NCBI RefSeq assembly: GCF_900090045.1
Contig: NC_041777.1
Span: 1,236,501-1,300,500 of the forward strand
Source: Plasmodium malariae
Lineage: Eukaryota; Apicomplexa; Aconoidasida; Haemosporida; Plasmodiidae
Length of the DNA: 64,000 nucleotides
Direction: 5' to 3'
This document shows, in pieces, positions 1-13,627 of this stretch. Numbering within the stretch: position 1 is the stretch's first letter; each line of letters begins with the position of its first letter. Under the pieces are notes generated by a model that was given only the letters and a program-made list of their open reading frames with translations, did no database searches and was not told the origin of the DNA. A program made the position numbers and the translations under genes.

Positions 1-121
1 CCATATAAAGACAATTTTATTATTTATATTCTTAGTTTTATATATTAATTAATGATGTTTTTTATCATTTCATTCTGTATTCTAATATGTGACAAATATT
101 TACTCTTCTCTTTTTTTTTAG

Positions 122-798
122 ATCATGTTTAACAAATCACTGAATGTGAAATGGAATCTCGATAGTACATCAGAAGCAATACATTATCGACTACTAGCAA
201 AATATAAAAAGGATCAGGATTCAAATACATTAGGTTTAACAGAAGATATATTAAATAATATGAAATGCAAGAAAATAAAGATATGTAATAATGAAAAATT
301 GACCAAAGGTAAAAACAAACAATCAAACGGAAATTTACTAAATAAGCAGCAATACTACACGGAAATTATAGATTATAATAGTGGAATGTTTGATGGAAAA
401 CATTTTCATTTTCAAAAAAAATGGATAAAGAAAAAAGATTTTGATGACATTGTTGAAAAAAAGAGAAGAATTTGTGATATAGATTTAAAGAAAATAAAAT
501 TTAGGAATTACGGTTTTGGATTTACTCTATTTTTTATTTTTTTATTCCTGGGAATAGGAATCCCAATATCACCAGGATTAACATTTTTGAAAGTTGAATG
601 GAAAACAATTGAAAGTAATACATTAGGTAATTTTTTTATAATGTTACATGTAAGTTGACAGAATATACAGACAAATATTCTGTAATAGTATTCTTTAGCT
701 TTCTCATGATTATATTATCTGTTATACTTATAATAGCAATTTATAAGATTTTAAGGAATAATGAAAAATATGAAAAAATTAAGTTAATGTCTGAGTAA
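122..798 (+). pseudogene. fam-m-type exported protein, exon 2, frameshifted; exon 1 outside the window
   Basis: Second exon of an m-type two-membrane-segment exported protein. It opens after a T-rich tract ending in AG at 120-121. The 23rd codon is the R of HYRLLAKYK, a PEXEL-like export motif with K in place of the usual E/Q/D. The m-type block DYNSGMFDGKHFHF follows, then KKKDFDDIVEKKRR and a first membrane segment (FTLFFIFLFLGIGIPI). The reading frame stops at 656-658. The second membrane segment (MIILSVILIIAIY) and the family tail KILRNNEKYEKIKLM lie one frame over and end at 796-798. One missing T in the seven-T run at 631-637 would account for the shift, so this could be a recent pseudogene or a homopolymer error in assembly. 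Exon 1 is expected roughly 120 bp upstream of the exon and is probably cut off by the window edge. Confidence 0.85.
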
Positions 799-3700
799 AA
801 TAGATAATAGGGAATATATATCTTTATCTAGAGAAACTTTTAATATGAAAAACTATGATATTATTAGTTATTTACTTAATAAACATGCATGTAATATCAA
901 ACGTATTATAAACAGGTGTGTATATCTGATTTCTTCGATATAAAAATATAAATAGTTATATTTTTTATGTTCTTGTGTATTTGAATTTTTTAATGTTTTC
1001 GAACAGGTATTTTAAATTATTAATTTAACTCAATATAAACAATTGTATATTAAAATACATTTATATAAAAATATGTTTGTTCATTAAAATTAATAAATGA
1101 TACCACAATTCATATAATTATTTTGAATTGTGATAATTTATATTCCTGCAAAGTAATTCTTCTTATTATTTTGCATCTCATTCTAGTCTGAAATTATTAA
1201 TTATTTAGGTTTTTATGAAAACACATTGTAGATTTTAAATAGAGAAATATGTATTTTTTTATATATTATGAAAGGGATCTTATGTTGTTTGATACATTTA
1301 TACATATATGCATATATATATATATATGTATATATTACTAAGAAGAATAATTAATATTTATTATATAAAGGGTATTTCATTAGAAACATGGAATAAAACA
1401 TATTTATTGAAAGAATAATTATAGTTACTTTTATTTTTTTTTTGTTGTATAAATATGAATTTAATTTATATCATAAAAAACATAACTTTATAATTATTGG
1501 CTACTTATATGTTCTTACTAACTTGGAGATACTGAATCGTTTCAATAAAATAAAAAATTAAAAAAATATATAATTTTACTATTATTATTAATGAGACAGT
1601 AACTCAATTTTATAAAAATTACTAAAATATGTATGTTACTAATAGTCGTTAAATGAATAATATATATATATTATTTGTTTGTTTTTATTATTAAAGGATT
1701 AAACGGATGAATTAAAATTAATCAAATATTTATGGATCATTTATTGAAATAATTTTCGTTTTAATAATTGTCAGATATTATAAATTTCCCATGAATTTAA
1801 TTTAACATATCTCAGATTAAATTCTTTAGTAAGTGGGTTAAAATATTGTCATTAAATAAAGCAAAATATATGTATTTATTTCTTGAATAAGACAAAACTT
1901 TTAGTTCCAATAAAAAATGATATGTTTCCCACGTTACCCTTCATCGAAAATGGTTAAATGATTTTATAATTAAAAAATATATGTTTTTTTTCAATTTAAG
2001 AAAATATCACTAATTAATCTCGTTCATCATATAATTCACATTTTTAATCTATCTTTTAATTAAATTTTTCATTTCTAATTTAACTTAATTCATTGTACCT
2101 TTTAGTGTGCATGATTGATGGAGCTTTTAGAATAATACAATAACGTTGTTTTTATAATCTATAAAATTGAACATTTCCTGCTACATATTTCAATAGTTAT
2201 TTTTATGTTACTAAAAAATGCATTTATTTTTAATTTTATACATGTATAATTTACTATATATGTTTTTTAAAAATTGTATCTCATATTTTTTGGAATTTGT
2301 TAAAAGATAACTAATTAAAGCACAAATTTTATTACATTAGTTTTATTTCATTATAAGTATAGATCCGTAAATGGCATATCATATCTACTTATTTTCTTGT
2401 CCGTTAATATAAATATAATAAAATTCTTAAAATTATATTTATAATATTTCATCAGTAATATGCTTCCAACCTATTTTTTACACAATAAAAAGTTCTAAAT
2501 TTATGAATGTCCAATATATGCAAATTCATGAATTTAAGGATTTAATAATATTTTTGAATTCAGATAAAGAATAATAAATTCATATTTAAAATACCTTTAA
2601 TTTATATTATGGTACTACTTTTAAATAAAATGCAGTTTAATTTTTTGGTAAAAATATATTCACATAAATTCTAGTACTTATATAAAAAAGAAAATATATA
2701 TTATTTTTTGGAGTTTCGTGTAAGTATTTTTGAATATGTATAGAAAAAATTAAAATATATATATATATGTACGCGTACTATTAGAAATAAAAATAAGTAA
2801 GTATAATAATAATTTATACAATACTGGCTTTTACATGATTTTATTCTTTATTAACGATATTATATAATGTATTGTTCTAAATAAAAATCTTATAATAATT
2901 TGTTCAGAATATTAATTATACATAAGTTATTTAAGTATATAATAATTTTTTTTAGATTTTTCTAATAGTATACATTTCATGAAAAAAACTTATAATAAAT
3001 TATGTCCTAAAGTATTTACAAAAATAAAAGTCATAATTATAGATATAAGTTCAAAACATCAACTCATGCATATATTTTTTTTTTTTCATGTTATTATTTT
3101 TCAAGCATTATAATGTACAATATTATCATTTTTCTTTGAATTAAACAAAAGTATAGTAAAAATTTTTTTTAGCTATATTATCCCATGTAAATTGAATGTA
3201 CGATTAAATGTATTAGTGTCTACGTATATAAGTACTGCTTAATAGTTGTTAATAATGTTTTTATTTCTTTGGATTATTATAAAAATAATTTTTTATGTAA
3301 CTAGATATGCATGTAAGAAAAACTGGAAAAAAAAATGAATAACATTTAATACTAATAGTACATGAAAATTATGGCTTTAAATAAATCCAAATGGATACAG
3401 AAACATAACGTATTATTTAGGAATAATAATATAAAGCAGAAATAGAGAAAAGATATATATATAAGGATATACTAATATATTTAAAAAAAATAAAATGACT
3501 ATTAATATATGTTAATAAATATATTTACCATCATATATTTCTTTTTGGAAAATCGTTGCAATTATATGTAAAAATAATAATATATATCTGTAAAAATTAT
3601 TTGTTTTATTTTTTGTGCATATCGAGTTTTTATATATTTTTTTTAAGTCTTTTCGTACATTTGTAATATCACTTTTAATATATTTACATTTTTTTGAGGT

Positions 3701-4654
3701 ATTTTTTCTTTTTTCTTGTTTTCATATTTAAAAATTTATTTTATCGAGGTTATAATATTGTATTTTACTGTAAAAAATTTTTTAAGAAAAATGTTTAGTA
3801 TTTATGAATATTAGGTTAATATACTATAAATAATAAAAATTATCGTTATATATTAAGGGAACTGATTATGTTTAGATGTGAATAACAGTCTACATTTATT
3901 AATATAAATTTGATTTCCATAATAACTGTATATTTTAGATTATTAATATTGTGCAATACAATACTCTTGCATAAAATGAAACGTAAGTATATTTAATATC
4001 ATATAATTACAATTATATTATTGTTCATTAAATTCCGTTTTATAAAAGTTACTTGAATAACTTTGATATAATAAACTGATAATAAAAAAGTATATGAATT
4101 TTTATTTTTTAATACATACCTAAATAATTAATGAACTAGGCTTGTTATGATAATGGTACATTTAATACTAGAAATATTTTTTTTTTTTTTTTTTTTATTA
4201 TTTTTTATTAATAATACACCTAAATATGTACATTTAACAAAATAGATTAAGTAGTTTATTAGAAGTATTTAGAAACGTTAAATTTATAAATAATTATATG
4301 AATTAAATTTAATTAAAAGTGTAATTTTATAATATCTTTATATAAAAAAAAAAAATATATAATTCATCTTCAAAGTATATATTATTTATAGATTTGATAG
4401 TATGATATAAATACAATTTCTTTAATATATAATAAACTAATAGAGAATGAAAGTGTTATTATTAATGTATAATGAGAAATTGAATAAAATACTAATTTCT
4501 TAATTTATTATTACTATTATTATGTTGTCATGATGATTATCATTAATTAAAAATAATAACCTGCTTCTTCAAAAAGTATTATTTATAAAATTATAAATTA
4601 TAACGGAAAAACAAACTTAATCTTATTTATTATTTTTTGAATATAGAAAACAGC
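799..4654. other. intergenic DNA, 3' flank of the m-type gene
   Basis: Very AT-rich with no convincing gene on either strand. The first 500 bp share motifs with the 3' flanks of the other array genes, for example the T-rich stretch near 960-1010 and the GGTTTTTATGAAAA stretch near 1207. A 20-T run lies at 4177-4196. Confidence 0.6.
4177..4196. repeat. poly-T run
   Basis: Twenty consecutive T residues. Confidence 0.9.
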
Positions 4655-4700
4655 CATTTATCTATATTCTATATATTCTATAGATTCTATATTCTGCATA
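4655..4700 (+). promoter_or_regulatory. conserved upstream element of the array genes
   Basis: Repeated TATATTCTATA blocks ending about 390 bp before the ATG at 5093. The same position relative to the start is occupied by related sequence in seven other array genes. A regulatory role is inferred from conservation in otherwise drifting AT-rich DNA. Confidence 0.5.
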
Positions 4701-5092
4701 AAGAGTACTTGGAAAAAATAAGTAATCTTTAGTTTTGTTTTATTATATTATTTAAAGAGAATTAATAACAAAAATAATTTATTTACACTACTACATTAAA
4801 TTATGTCTATTTAATATTAAGGATAAATTTAGATTTTTCATTTTGATAAAAAATGAGATTTTAGTGAAAATATAATATAAAAATACTTTAATGTTTTTTT
4901 AATGTTCTATTTCTTTGTCTATATTGTACAATATATTACAGTTACATACATTTTATTTTTTACGAAAAAAAAAAAAAAAAGGATAAATAAAATTTAAATT
5001 AATAAATAATTATACTATCCTCCATCTTTAAAAAAATATTATACTATTGTTAACTTTTTATTTAATATATTTCAATATTAAATATCTATATA

Positions 5093-6080
5093 ATGGATGA
5101 AAGGAAGAAATTATTGTTTTTAATTAATCTTGCGATGTTTATTTTTTTATCTTGGATAGGAAACTTCACAAGTGAACTGGTATTATAATAATATTTATGA
5201 ATATTTACATTATTCAGATTGTTATTGTTTTAATTTTATTCGTAATTTTTTTTGGCAAGAAATTTTTTATTTTTTTAAATTACTAATATTTGCTTTGTTA
5301 TTTTAGAGTACCTTTAAAAAATATTTAGATGAAAAATACAATGGTGTTAAAAAATTAGACACAAGAATTTATCGATTACTATCAAAATATAGAAAGAACA
5401 TAAATTCATGTATTTTAGGATTAAGAGAAGTGATACCATATAATGTAGAGAACGAAAAAACAAATATATGTAATAATGTGAAGAGAGACATATCAAAAAA
5501 GAGCAAATCAAATGGATGTTCTTTAAATAATGAGGAAAGTCATAAACTAAATAAAAAAAGTAAATCTTGTATTTTTGAAACAAAAAAATATTCCCGTCTG
5601 GAAAAAAAAATATTCAAAGAACTTGATTATGAGAATTTTCTTAAAAGTAATAGGACAATTAGTGATAAATTATATAAGAGAATAGTACTTAAAAAATACG
5701 GAATACGACTACTCCTACCTTTATTACTCCTTTTCTTATTATTATTATCACTAATATTAGACTATTCTGGTGGTACAGGACTTTTAGGAGGATTGCGTGA
5801 GGTATTGAATGCCTTCTCCCCAAATCTTTGGAAAACGTTAGGACCAAAATTGAATATACTTTTAGGGAGGTATTGGTCTGAAATATTAAAACCGTTTTTC
5901 GAAGCGTCAGTATGGAAGAAAGATAAGTGGGTAACGGAAATCCATGTATCGTGCAATTTATTTGGTTTTCTAATATATTTCATACCCTTCATTATATTAG
6001 GTGTCACACTTATAACAGGGGTTATTTACTATCATAAAAAAGTTAAAAAATTTGAAAAAATTAAATTAAGGAAGAAATAA
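5093..6080 (+). CDS. fam-l-type two-membrane-segment exported protein (exons 5093-5179 and 5307-6080)
   Basis: Two-exon gene predicting 286 residues. Exon 1 is 29 codons (MDERKKLLFLINLAMFIFL...) and forms a hydrophobic signal sequence. The intron runs from GT at 5180 to AG at 5306 and leaves phase 0. Exon 2 holds the PEXEL-like RLLSK at residues 52-56, a variable charged region, and the l-type block CIFETKKYSRLEKKIF from about residue 117. It continues with FKELDYENFLKSNRTISDK, membrane segment 1 (about 161-181) ending in LDYSGG, a variable loop of about 65 residues, membrane segment 2 (about 247-271), and the lysine-rich tail YYHKKVKKFEKIKLRKK. The family is described in P. malariae as subtelomeric and predicted exported. 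Host-cell location is inferred. The reading frame is intact. Confidence 0.93.
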
Positions 6081-8640
6081 AACGCATAGAAAGATCTATG
6101 TTTCTTCTTGTAATTAAGTCATAAATATAAGATAACACACGAGATATCTATAGTTATGAGCTTATCAAATACATTCATAATTGCTTAAATATTTTAAATA
6201 CACCTAACCCCACACGAACTCCTTAGTGCCCAAGTATAGATTATGTTCTTAGCTTTTCAGTGAATTTGAACGTTTTAATATTTTCTCATGAGTATTATAA
6301 AATATCTTCCAAGTTTAGCTAAATATCTTTGTCATCATATACATATATATTTTATATTTAATTAGATTTTTATAGAAAAACTATATGTGTGAAATAAAAT
6401 TAATATATAACATAAAATTTAAAATATTTTTATTAAGTACTTGTGTTAATTTATGTTTTAGTTAAAGATTGTTTATTTCTACTTTATATATTGTTCTAGT
6501 CTAAAATAGTTATTCTTTCATGTTATTAGGAATATGTATTATTTACTTTAAATTAGTAATACATATGTAATGTTTTGAATTTAGTGAAAGAAGGTGAATG
6601 TATTTAGATTTATGGATTTTTATAGGTATTTTTACTAAAAAACTTAAATTTCATTCTATAAAATATGTTTTGTGAGAAACATCTTATAAAATATTTTTAT
6701 TGTAAAAGCAAATTAAATTCACTTTTAGTTTATTTCGCTTGTCATAAATTTAAAGTGAGAGATGTACGATAAAAGAATATAGTTATTAAGTACAGATTAT
6801 TTACATTTATTTACCAGGTTATTGCTTCCTTATAATTACTATTAAAATGAAAACTTAAAATTATTTATAAATGTACTTAACGGTGGTGTTAACCAAATTC
6901 TGTACAAACTAATTAAATATATATTTTATTTATAATATATAAATAAATTAAAAATATATATATATTTTTATTTTTTACATTATTAAGATATTATATTGAT
7001 AAATTAAATATAATAATATATTAATAGATAATATATGTAAATTACTTTTTTTTTTTTTACTTATTATAGTAAAATTTTAATATGTATATATATCTGTAAA
7101 AAGATATATTAGAATTATTAGTACAAAACAGTATAAGTTTTTTCTACGAGCATACAATATTCTGCAGGTATTTATATATATATATATATATATCTTATTT
7201 TCCATATATGCATTTTTATTTAATAAAGGGTTAATATGTTATTAAAGACACACATAATATACTTTATATAGAGATAATAATCCAATTATATTTATAACAC
7301 TCATTTTTTAGATAAAACTGGAAAAAATATATTATTTTATTTTTGAGATAATTCTTACTTATAAAATATTATATTTTTAGTTGAGTTTTAATTTTTCTAC
7401 TTCAAAATTATTTTTTTTTTCAGCAAGAAATTAATTAAATAAAGGTAATATATATGTTTAACATAAGAATGTAATGGTAGTAATTCTCATTATTAGATTA
7501 AATTTATTAAATTTTGTTCTTTATCGGTTCAAATGAAAATTATAATATAATATTAAAACATGTTTCAGTTATCACATTTACATAGATATTATAAGGTACT
7601 GTTTAGTAAATTAAATAGCACGTGTATAATTTTTTTTAATATGTATATATTTAAGATGTGCAGAATATAACACTAAAATATATTGATTGTTCTGAATAAT
7701 ATCGTTGAAATATTACTAAATAAATTTTAATATAATTTTTATTTTTTTGTTAATGTTTAATAAAGTTATAATTTATGAAATAATGTTTTTTTCAGTTAAT
7801 ATTATGTATTAGTACAAAAAGGTATTTTCAATTATTATTTAAAATATTTGCAAGAAATAACAAGATATATTAATATAATTTTAATATTTAATAATTTTGC
7901 GCAACAATTTACCAAGCTAGTGTATTTTACAAACTTATCAATAAATTAAAGGTATGATTGATTATTTTATTACTATGGATCATTGTTAATTTAATTATAT
8001 TTAAAAAAAAGTACCTAAATATTTATTATAAAAAAGCTCAATAACAAAAATATATATTCATATTTACATTTGGTTTAATAAAAAGAACATAATATTCATC
8101 CAAGTTTATAATTATATTAATACATTACATATAGTAATTACTTCATCATTTATATATTTTATATATTTTTTCTTTTTTGCTTCTTATTAAATTATTTCTA
8201 AACATGTACATTAGGAAAAAAAGAAAAAATATTTAAGTCTATAGCTTTACAAAATTTTCATTCGTAAATAATGATATAAATATTAAATAATAAAAAAATA
8301 TGACTTTAAAAAATTATATTAAATGTATAAAAGATCCCTCATTATTTATCTTTAAATAATATAGAGTTTCGTGCATTAGTTAGTATTTATATTTTTTATT
8401 TTTAAATATATCATTGTATATAAAGGTGTTAATATGTTATGTACTACTAATGCAAGAACTATAAAAAATAAAATGCAGTATTTTGTATAATATATATTTT
8501 CCTGCATTTATTATTATAAATATATTATTTCCAAAATATCACTTTTCTAAAAAGAAATATTTTTTCCAAAATTAAAATTATTAATAGAAAAAAATCAATA
8601 AAAATGTTAATTATTCTCTTAATATATAAACAAATGTTTT
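6081..8640. other. intergenic DNA
   Basis: No gene recognised. A shared 3' motif (GTGAATTTGAACGTTTTAAT) lies near 6263, and a second conserved flank block lies near 6520-6580. An AT dinucleotide tract lies near 7168-7192. Confidence 0.6.
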
Positions 8641-8672
8641 ATCTGCATTATCTGAATTCTATACTCTATGTC
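8641..8672 (+). promoter_or_regulatory. conserved upstream element of the array genes
   Basis: Diverged copy (ATTCTATACTCTATG core) ending about 375 bp before the ATG at 9047. Downstream, at 8934-8970, lies the A-rich TTACGAAAAAATGAAAAAAT tract, also shared with the upstream regions at 4960 and 16410. Confidence 0.45.
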
Positions 8673-9046
8673 AAAACAGTATATAGTAATGTTAAAAAAT
8701 CATATATTTTTTTATAATTATTAAATTTATTGGAAATAAATTTATTTAATTTTTTAAATATATTGAATTATATATCATTAGTATTTGTGAATGAATATAA
8801 ATTATAATATTTTTGTTAATGTTAATTTATTATAAATAATATTAAGATAAAAATTATATAATATATTTTTAAAGTTATTTTTTCTTGATTACGTTTTAAA
8901 ATGAAATGTCATATACATTTTACTAAGTTCTTACGAAAAAATGAAAAAATAAAAATAAAATAAAATATCATTTATCATTAGGAGTATATTATAAGATTGA
9001 TAAATTTTTTCTTATTGCATATATTTAATTTTTACTAATATATATC

Positions 9047-9924
9047 ATGGAACGAAAAATTAAATTAAACTTTTTATTTAAAATTTTTATGTTTATCTTT
9101 TTAATTTGGATATGTCATTTTGATAATGATATGGTAAGATAATATTATTTAATGATATTTGTGTTATTCATATTTTTTGCGTCATATTATTATTATTACT
9201 TTGTTAGAAAAAATTTATATATTTTTTAAACCATGTATATTTATTTTTTTAGAGTATCGATAATGAATATTTGTATAAAAAGTACTTTGCTGATATAAAA
9301 AAAGTTACAAGATCATATCGATTACTAGGAAAGCATAAGAAGGAAAAATGTTCAGATATTGTACATATAAAAGGTGATATACCAACTATCAGGGAATACC
9401 AAAAATTGAATACTTATAATAGTATAAAAGTAAACAAAGGCATAAATAAAAAGCAAAATGAATGTTCATTATATAATGCAGGAGGTTATGAACATGGTGG
9501 GAGAAGTAAAAATTCTGTGCACTACGGAAGAAATTCAAAATTAGGAAAAAGAAAATTCGACAAAATGTACTATAGAAATACACTTAGGAATTCTACTATT
9601 GCAGATTTTAAGTTTTTAAAAGATGTTACAAAAGAAAAAGCAGTTCTTATTTGTGTTTTATTGAGCTACCATGCAGTAAGTGGAATAATACTAAGTTTTT
9701 TAATACCAACCCAAAATGTAAAAGGTAAAATTATGATTTCAAAGCTTTGGTATTATGGAGAAATTGTAGCATTTTCTATATTTACATTTATAGTTATACT
9801 ATCTTTTATTTATCTCTTCAGGTTTATTGCAAAGTATATAAAGATAATAAATAAGAAACGTGAAATACATAATACTGCGTATCCTTCTATTAGTAAAATC
9901 TTTCATAGCAGTTATAATATATAA
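9047..9924 (+). CDS. two-exon exported protein of a third type (exons 9047-9133 and 9253-9924)
   Basis: Predicts 252 residues. Exon 1 (29 codons, MERKIKLNFLFKIFMFIFL...) and the PEXEL-like RLLGK at residues 52-56 are exactly those of the neighbouring array genes. The remainder is neither l- nor m-type. It has a low-complexity Lys/Asn/Ser/Gly-rich region, a basic stretch near GKRKFDKMYYRN, the phrase FKFLKDVTKEKA, membrane segment 1 (about 159-180, VLICVLLSYHAVSGIILSFL), a short 16-residue loop, and membrane segment 2 (about 197-221). It ends in a basic tail that lacks both family signatures. The splice sites are GT at 9134 and AG at 9251-9252. I cannot name the family. It fits the broad class of Plasmodium exported proteins with two C-terminal membrane segments, and no function is known to me. 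Confidence 0.85.
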
Positions 9925-10396
9925 TTCCATAAGAAATATACACAAATAATATATCTATATAAAATTATAATTTATAAAATCAAATATGTATATCTGGATT
10001 TTTTGATAAGCAAAAGTATAAATATGCTTTTTTTTTTTTTTGTTATTTTAAATGTTATAATGTTTTTTACATTGAATTTTAACTTATCTTTTGACCTTGA
10101 TTTGATGTTATTGTCCATAAACCTATTTGTTTATTTATTAAGATTTTTTTGAAAAATATATATGGGTATATATAAATATATATAAGTTAATTCTGTATTG
10201 TTTGTGTTGATAACTTATCTTAATTTTTAGAGTATACTGTAAAAACTAGCCTTAATTTTTTTTTTGCTTTATCTGTTTCTAAAATTAACTGATTATTTGT
10301 TGTGTACATCAAAAAACCTATTATTCGTTTTTAATTAAAAGTAATGATGTGTTGATTATTATCTGATGAAAAGGATTCAACAGTATTTAGTTGTAT

Positions 10397-10446
<50 letters not shown>

Positions 10447-12659
10447 ACAAATGTTATGTTTATTATATGTTATAAGCTTTAAGATAAACACATTATGAAA
10501 TACAATTGTTTATAAATTCTTTCTTAATATTTTTTTTATTTTTTTGAATGGTCTAAATATGAAGTTATATATATATAAACATATCCTTTCTAAATAGATT
10601 TTTGAGATTAGTTCTTATGGTAAATATTTTAATTTTACTTTAGATTCAATTTCTTTTATCTATTTTGTTAACTTATGTGTGTTGCTTAATATACAATTAA
10701 TTCTTTTTTAAAAAGTAAAAGAATAAATTGCGAAATTTTGAAAAATTGTAATATTTTTTTATTTACATACATAATAAAAAAAAGATTAAAAGGAATACAA
10801 TTTGAACTATTAAATTATTTTTATAATATGCCAAAATTGATTTTTTATTTCAAAATTATTTCTTTAAATATAAATAAAAATAATTTTTTTATTACTCAAA
10901 CTGTTATTTTTATAATAATTAAATTATTAATAATATATGTAGAATTTTTACGTGAAATAAGAAAATGTTTCTTATAAATTAGTTATGTTAAAAATATTTT
11001 TAATTGATGTTACATAAATAAATCATTAACGAAGTATTGCTTTATTAATTTTATACTTTTCTTTTACTGTATCTCATCATAAAATTCACTATATATATGT
11101 AGTTTAATAGATCATTAAAACAAAGAAAAAAAAAAATTATTAAAAAATAAAAAAACTTAAATGATGTCTTTATATTAATATGAATTACAAAGAATAATCT
11201 GAGCAATTATTTCCGTATTAAATTTATGATTACTATAAATATATAGGCATTAAAAATAAAATTGAATACCAAATTATCATCTAAATATTCATATATATAC
11301 TTTTTATATGAATATGTCGATATTTCAATAATAATGTATAATTTCAATATTACATATTTTTTTGTTTTATTATTCTGAACGTGGTATTATGTATAATCTA
11401 ATAAATCGCATATTTAAATTAATGATTAAAATCCAGGTATATAATAAAATCCAAGTTCATGCATAGTAATATGAAATAATTTAAACGTTTAAGTATTCTG
11501 AAATTTCTAATTGAATAATTATAACCTTATATGTAAATATTCCACGATGAATAACGAGATTCCCATTTCAAAACATTTAACTTCTATTAAAATGTATATA
11601 TAAAGGGTTCTAAGGAAATTAAAAAAAATGGATTATATTAAAATATCTGAAGAAAAAAATTACCTTTAATTTTTTCTTATACTTTATATATTATTATGTT
11701 ACTTGCTAATATATTTATAAAATATTTTGTGCATTTTTCCTTTTGTATAAAGTAAATTAAAATGAAATTAAGAAATATAAATATCCTTTGTTGATATTTT
11801 ACTATATTTTGGTGAAAATATTGAAACGGTAATGCATTGTTATGCATGTTTTTTATTTATCATATATAGATTTCTTTATTACTCTTGATTAACATAAATA
11901 AAAAAGTGGATTTTAGAGAAAAGAAAATTAAGAATAGAACTTTAGAAAAATGTATTTATGAATTAATGTAAAATGGATAGCATTCTTACTGTTAAAAATT
12001 GATCAAAGATAGAAATAATATACTAATGATCATTTATCAATATTCCTACTACCGTGAGATACATAGGATATATTATTTGATTACAAGGTTAAAAGTTCTG
12101 TATAATTTTTTATAAATTTATTTGTATATAATTTTAAGAAAACAAGTAATAATAAAAATTTAAAATAAACTTAGTTATAAATAAAATACATTTATTTTTT
12201 ATTTATTGAATAATATTTTTATTTTATATTTATTCTTTTTTTTTATATAATAATGTTGTAAGTGTTCTGTTTCATATTTATTTTTGTACTTTTTTTTTTT
12301 CTTTTTTTTTTTAATACTTAACTAATTTTACTTCATATTATTGTGCAAGCAAATAAAAGTTTGTTGAATAGTGTTGTGTTATTTATTTAAGTTTTAAAAT
12401 TATTTGTTTGGCATTTTAAAGAACATCAAATGCATAACTTTATTTTTGTGTTGCTGATTCTTACAGTAGTATTTCATTTATATTATCCTTTTCTTTTTAT
12501 AAATTTTATACAGTCATGTTTGTAATATTTATACACACTCAATCGTTTCCTTATATTTAGTGTGTCTTACTTATTAATGAATAACCCACTTATATGCAGC
12601 ATTTATGTCACTAAATATTTGATTTTTTAATGCATATAATATATACAGTAATATTTGTA
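9925..12659. other. intergenic DNA
   Basis: AT-rich with no supported gene. The 3' flank near 10330-10350 shares the TTTTTAATTAAAAGTAATGA block with the other array genes. An open stretch at 10738-10977 is low-complexity Ile/Leu/Asn/Phe and is not accepted. Confidence 0.55.
10399..10437. repeat. AT dinucleotide microsatellite
   Basis: About 39 bp of uninterrupted alternating A and T. Confidence 0.95.
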
Positions 12660-13627
12660 TTAAACTACTCTTTGAGATTGATAACCTATATTATGAAAAC
12701 TTTCTTCATAATTTCTACTTACTTCTTCACATGTGTTTACTAAGGATTCTCTTTTTTTTTCTTCTACTTCAATAAGTTGAATTATTTTTTTCCTTTGTAA
12801 ACGACTATGTAACCATGATTTCATTGGAGTAAACTGTACAAAAAAAAAAAATATTTATATTCTTAAAAATATAATTTTTTTGTTTTGGTAATTAAATGTA
12901 AAATTGAATATATGCATTGTCGTAGAATTTTCTCCCTAATAAGTAAATTTTTTATTAACCTCATATAAAAAAAATAAGGCAAAATATGTTAGTAACAAGA
13001 AGGTTGTTAAACTGGCAGGAAAAATAAACTCTTTAGAGGAGCTAAAATTTTTGTTACATGAAGACAAATCGTTATATTGTTCACTGTTTCAACATATGCT
13101 TTCTTAAAATTTCTTAACGCTTCACAAAATTCGTTCAATATATTCTCTTCATATTCCTTGCAATGCTCAATATAAAATTCATAACAACCTTTAGGATTTT
13201 TACAACTTGTATATGTATTTTTCTGAGATGTAGAATTTTTAAATTTCGGATATAATTTGTATAGGTTATTAAGTTTTGTTTAAATATTATCGTCAAGTTT
13301 TTTTATTTCTTTCTTGCATATATTTTCTGTTTTGGACGAAAATTCATTATATCCCTAAAACCAATAAGGATTTTTATTATAAATTTTATCAGAAATTATC
13401 CTGTAATTTAAGTATTTAAGAGGTTTCAGGCTATGGAATTTATAACAATTATTTATCTCAATTAAATATCTACAAATCTCTTGACACACAGTGGTAAAAT
13501 TATCATAATTAATTGATGAACATTTGATTCTAGGATTTCCACCAAGTCCACTACTATTCCATGTATCTGATATAGCTTTATTATTAAAATCATCTCTATA
13601 TTTAAGATATAATGTCACAGTATTCTC
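12660..13627 (-). pseudogene. pir (Plasmodium interspersed repeat) pseudogene
   Basis: Read on the minus strand. Exon 2 opens at 13627 after a TTTTTATTTTTAG acceptor with ENTVTLYLKYRDDFNNKAIS and cysteine-containing pir-like sequence. It then meets a TAG at 13355-13357 and a TAA at 13280-13282. Sequence with pir spacing of cysteines continues beyond these (SCKNPKGCYEFYIEHCKEYE). A hydrophobic segment close to the exon end (LTTFLLLTYFALFFLYE) is in another frame, so at least one frameshift is present. The exon 2 donor lies at 12959. Exon 3 (12660-12833) is intact and encodes the typical cytoplasmic tail start FTPMKSWLHSRLQRKK, ending in TAA. Exon 1 was not found. Pir proteins are variant surface or exported antigens; this copy cannot make a full product. 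Confidence 0.85.

Noticed and set aside
10738..10977. Plus-strand open stretch of 79 codons
   Set aside because: Composition is almost entirely Ile, Leu, Phe, Asn and Lys, as expected from random AT-rich DNA. There is no family feature, and the flanks show no splice or promoter signals.
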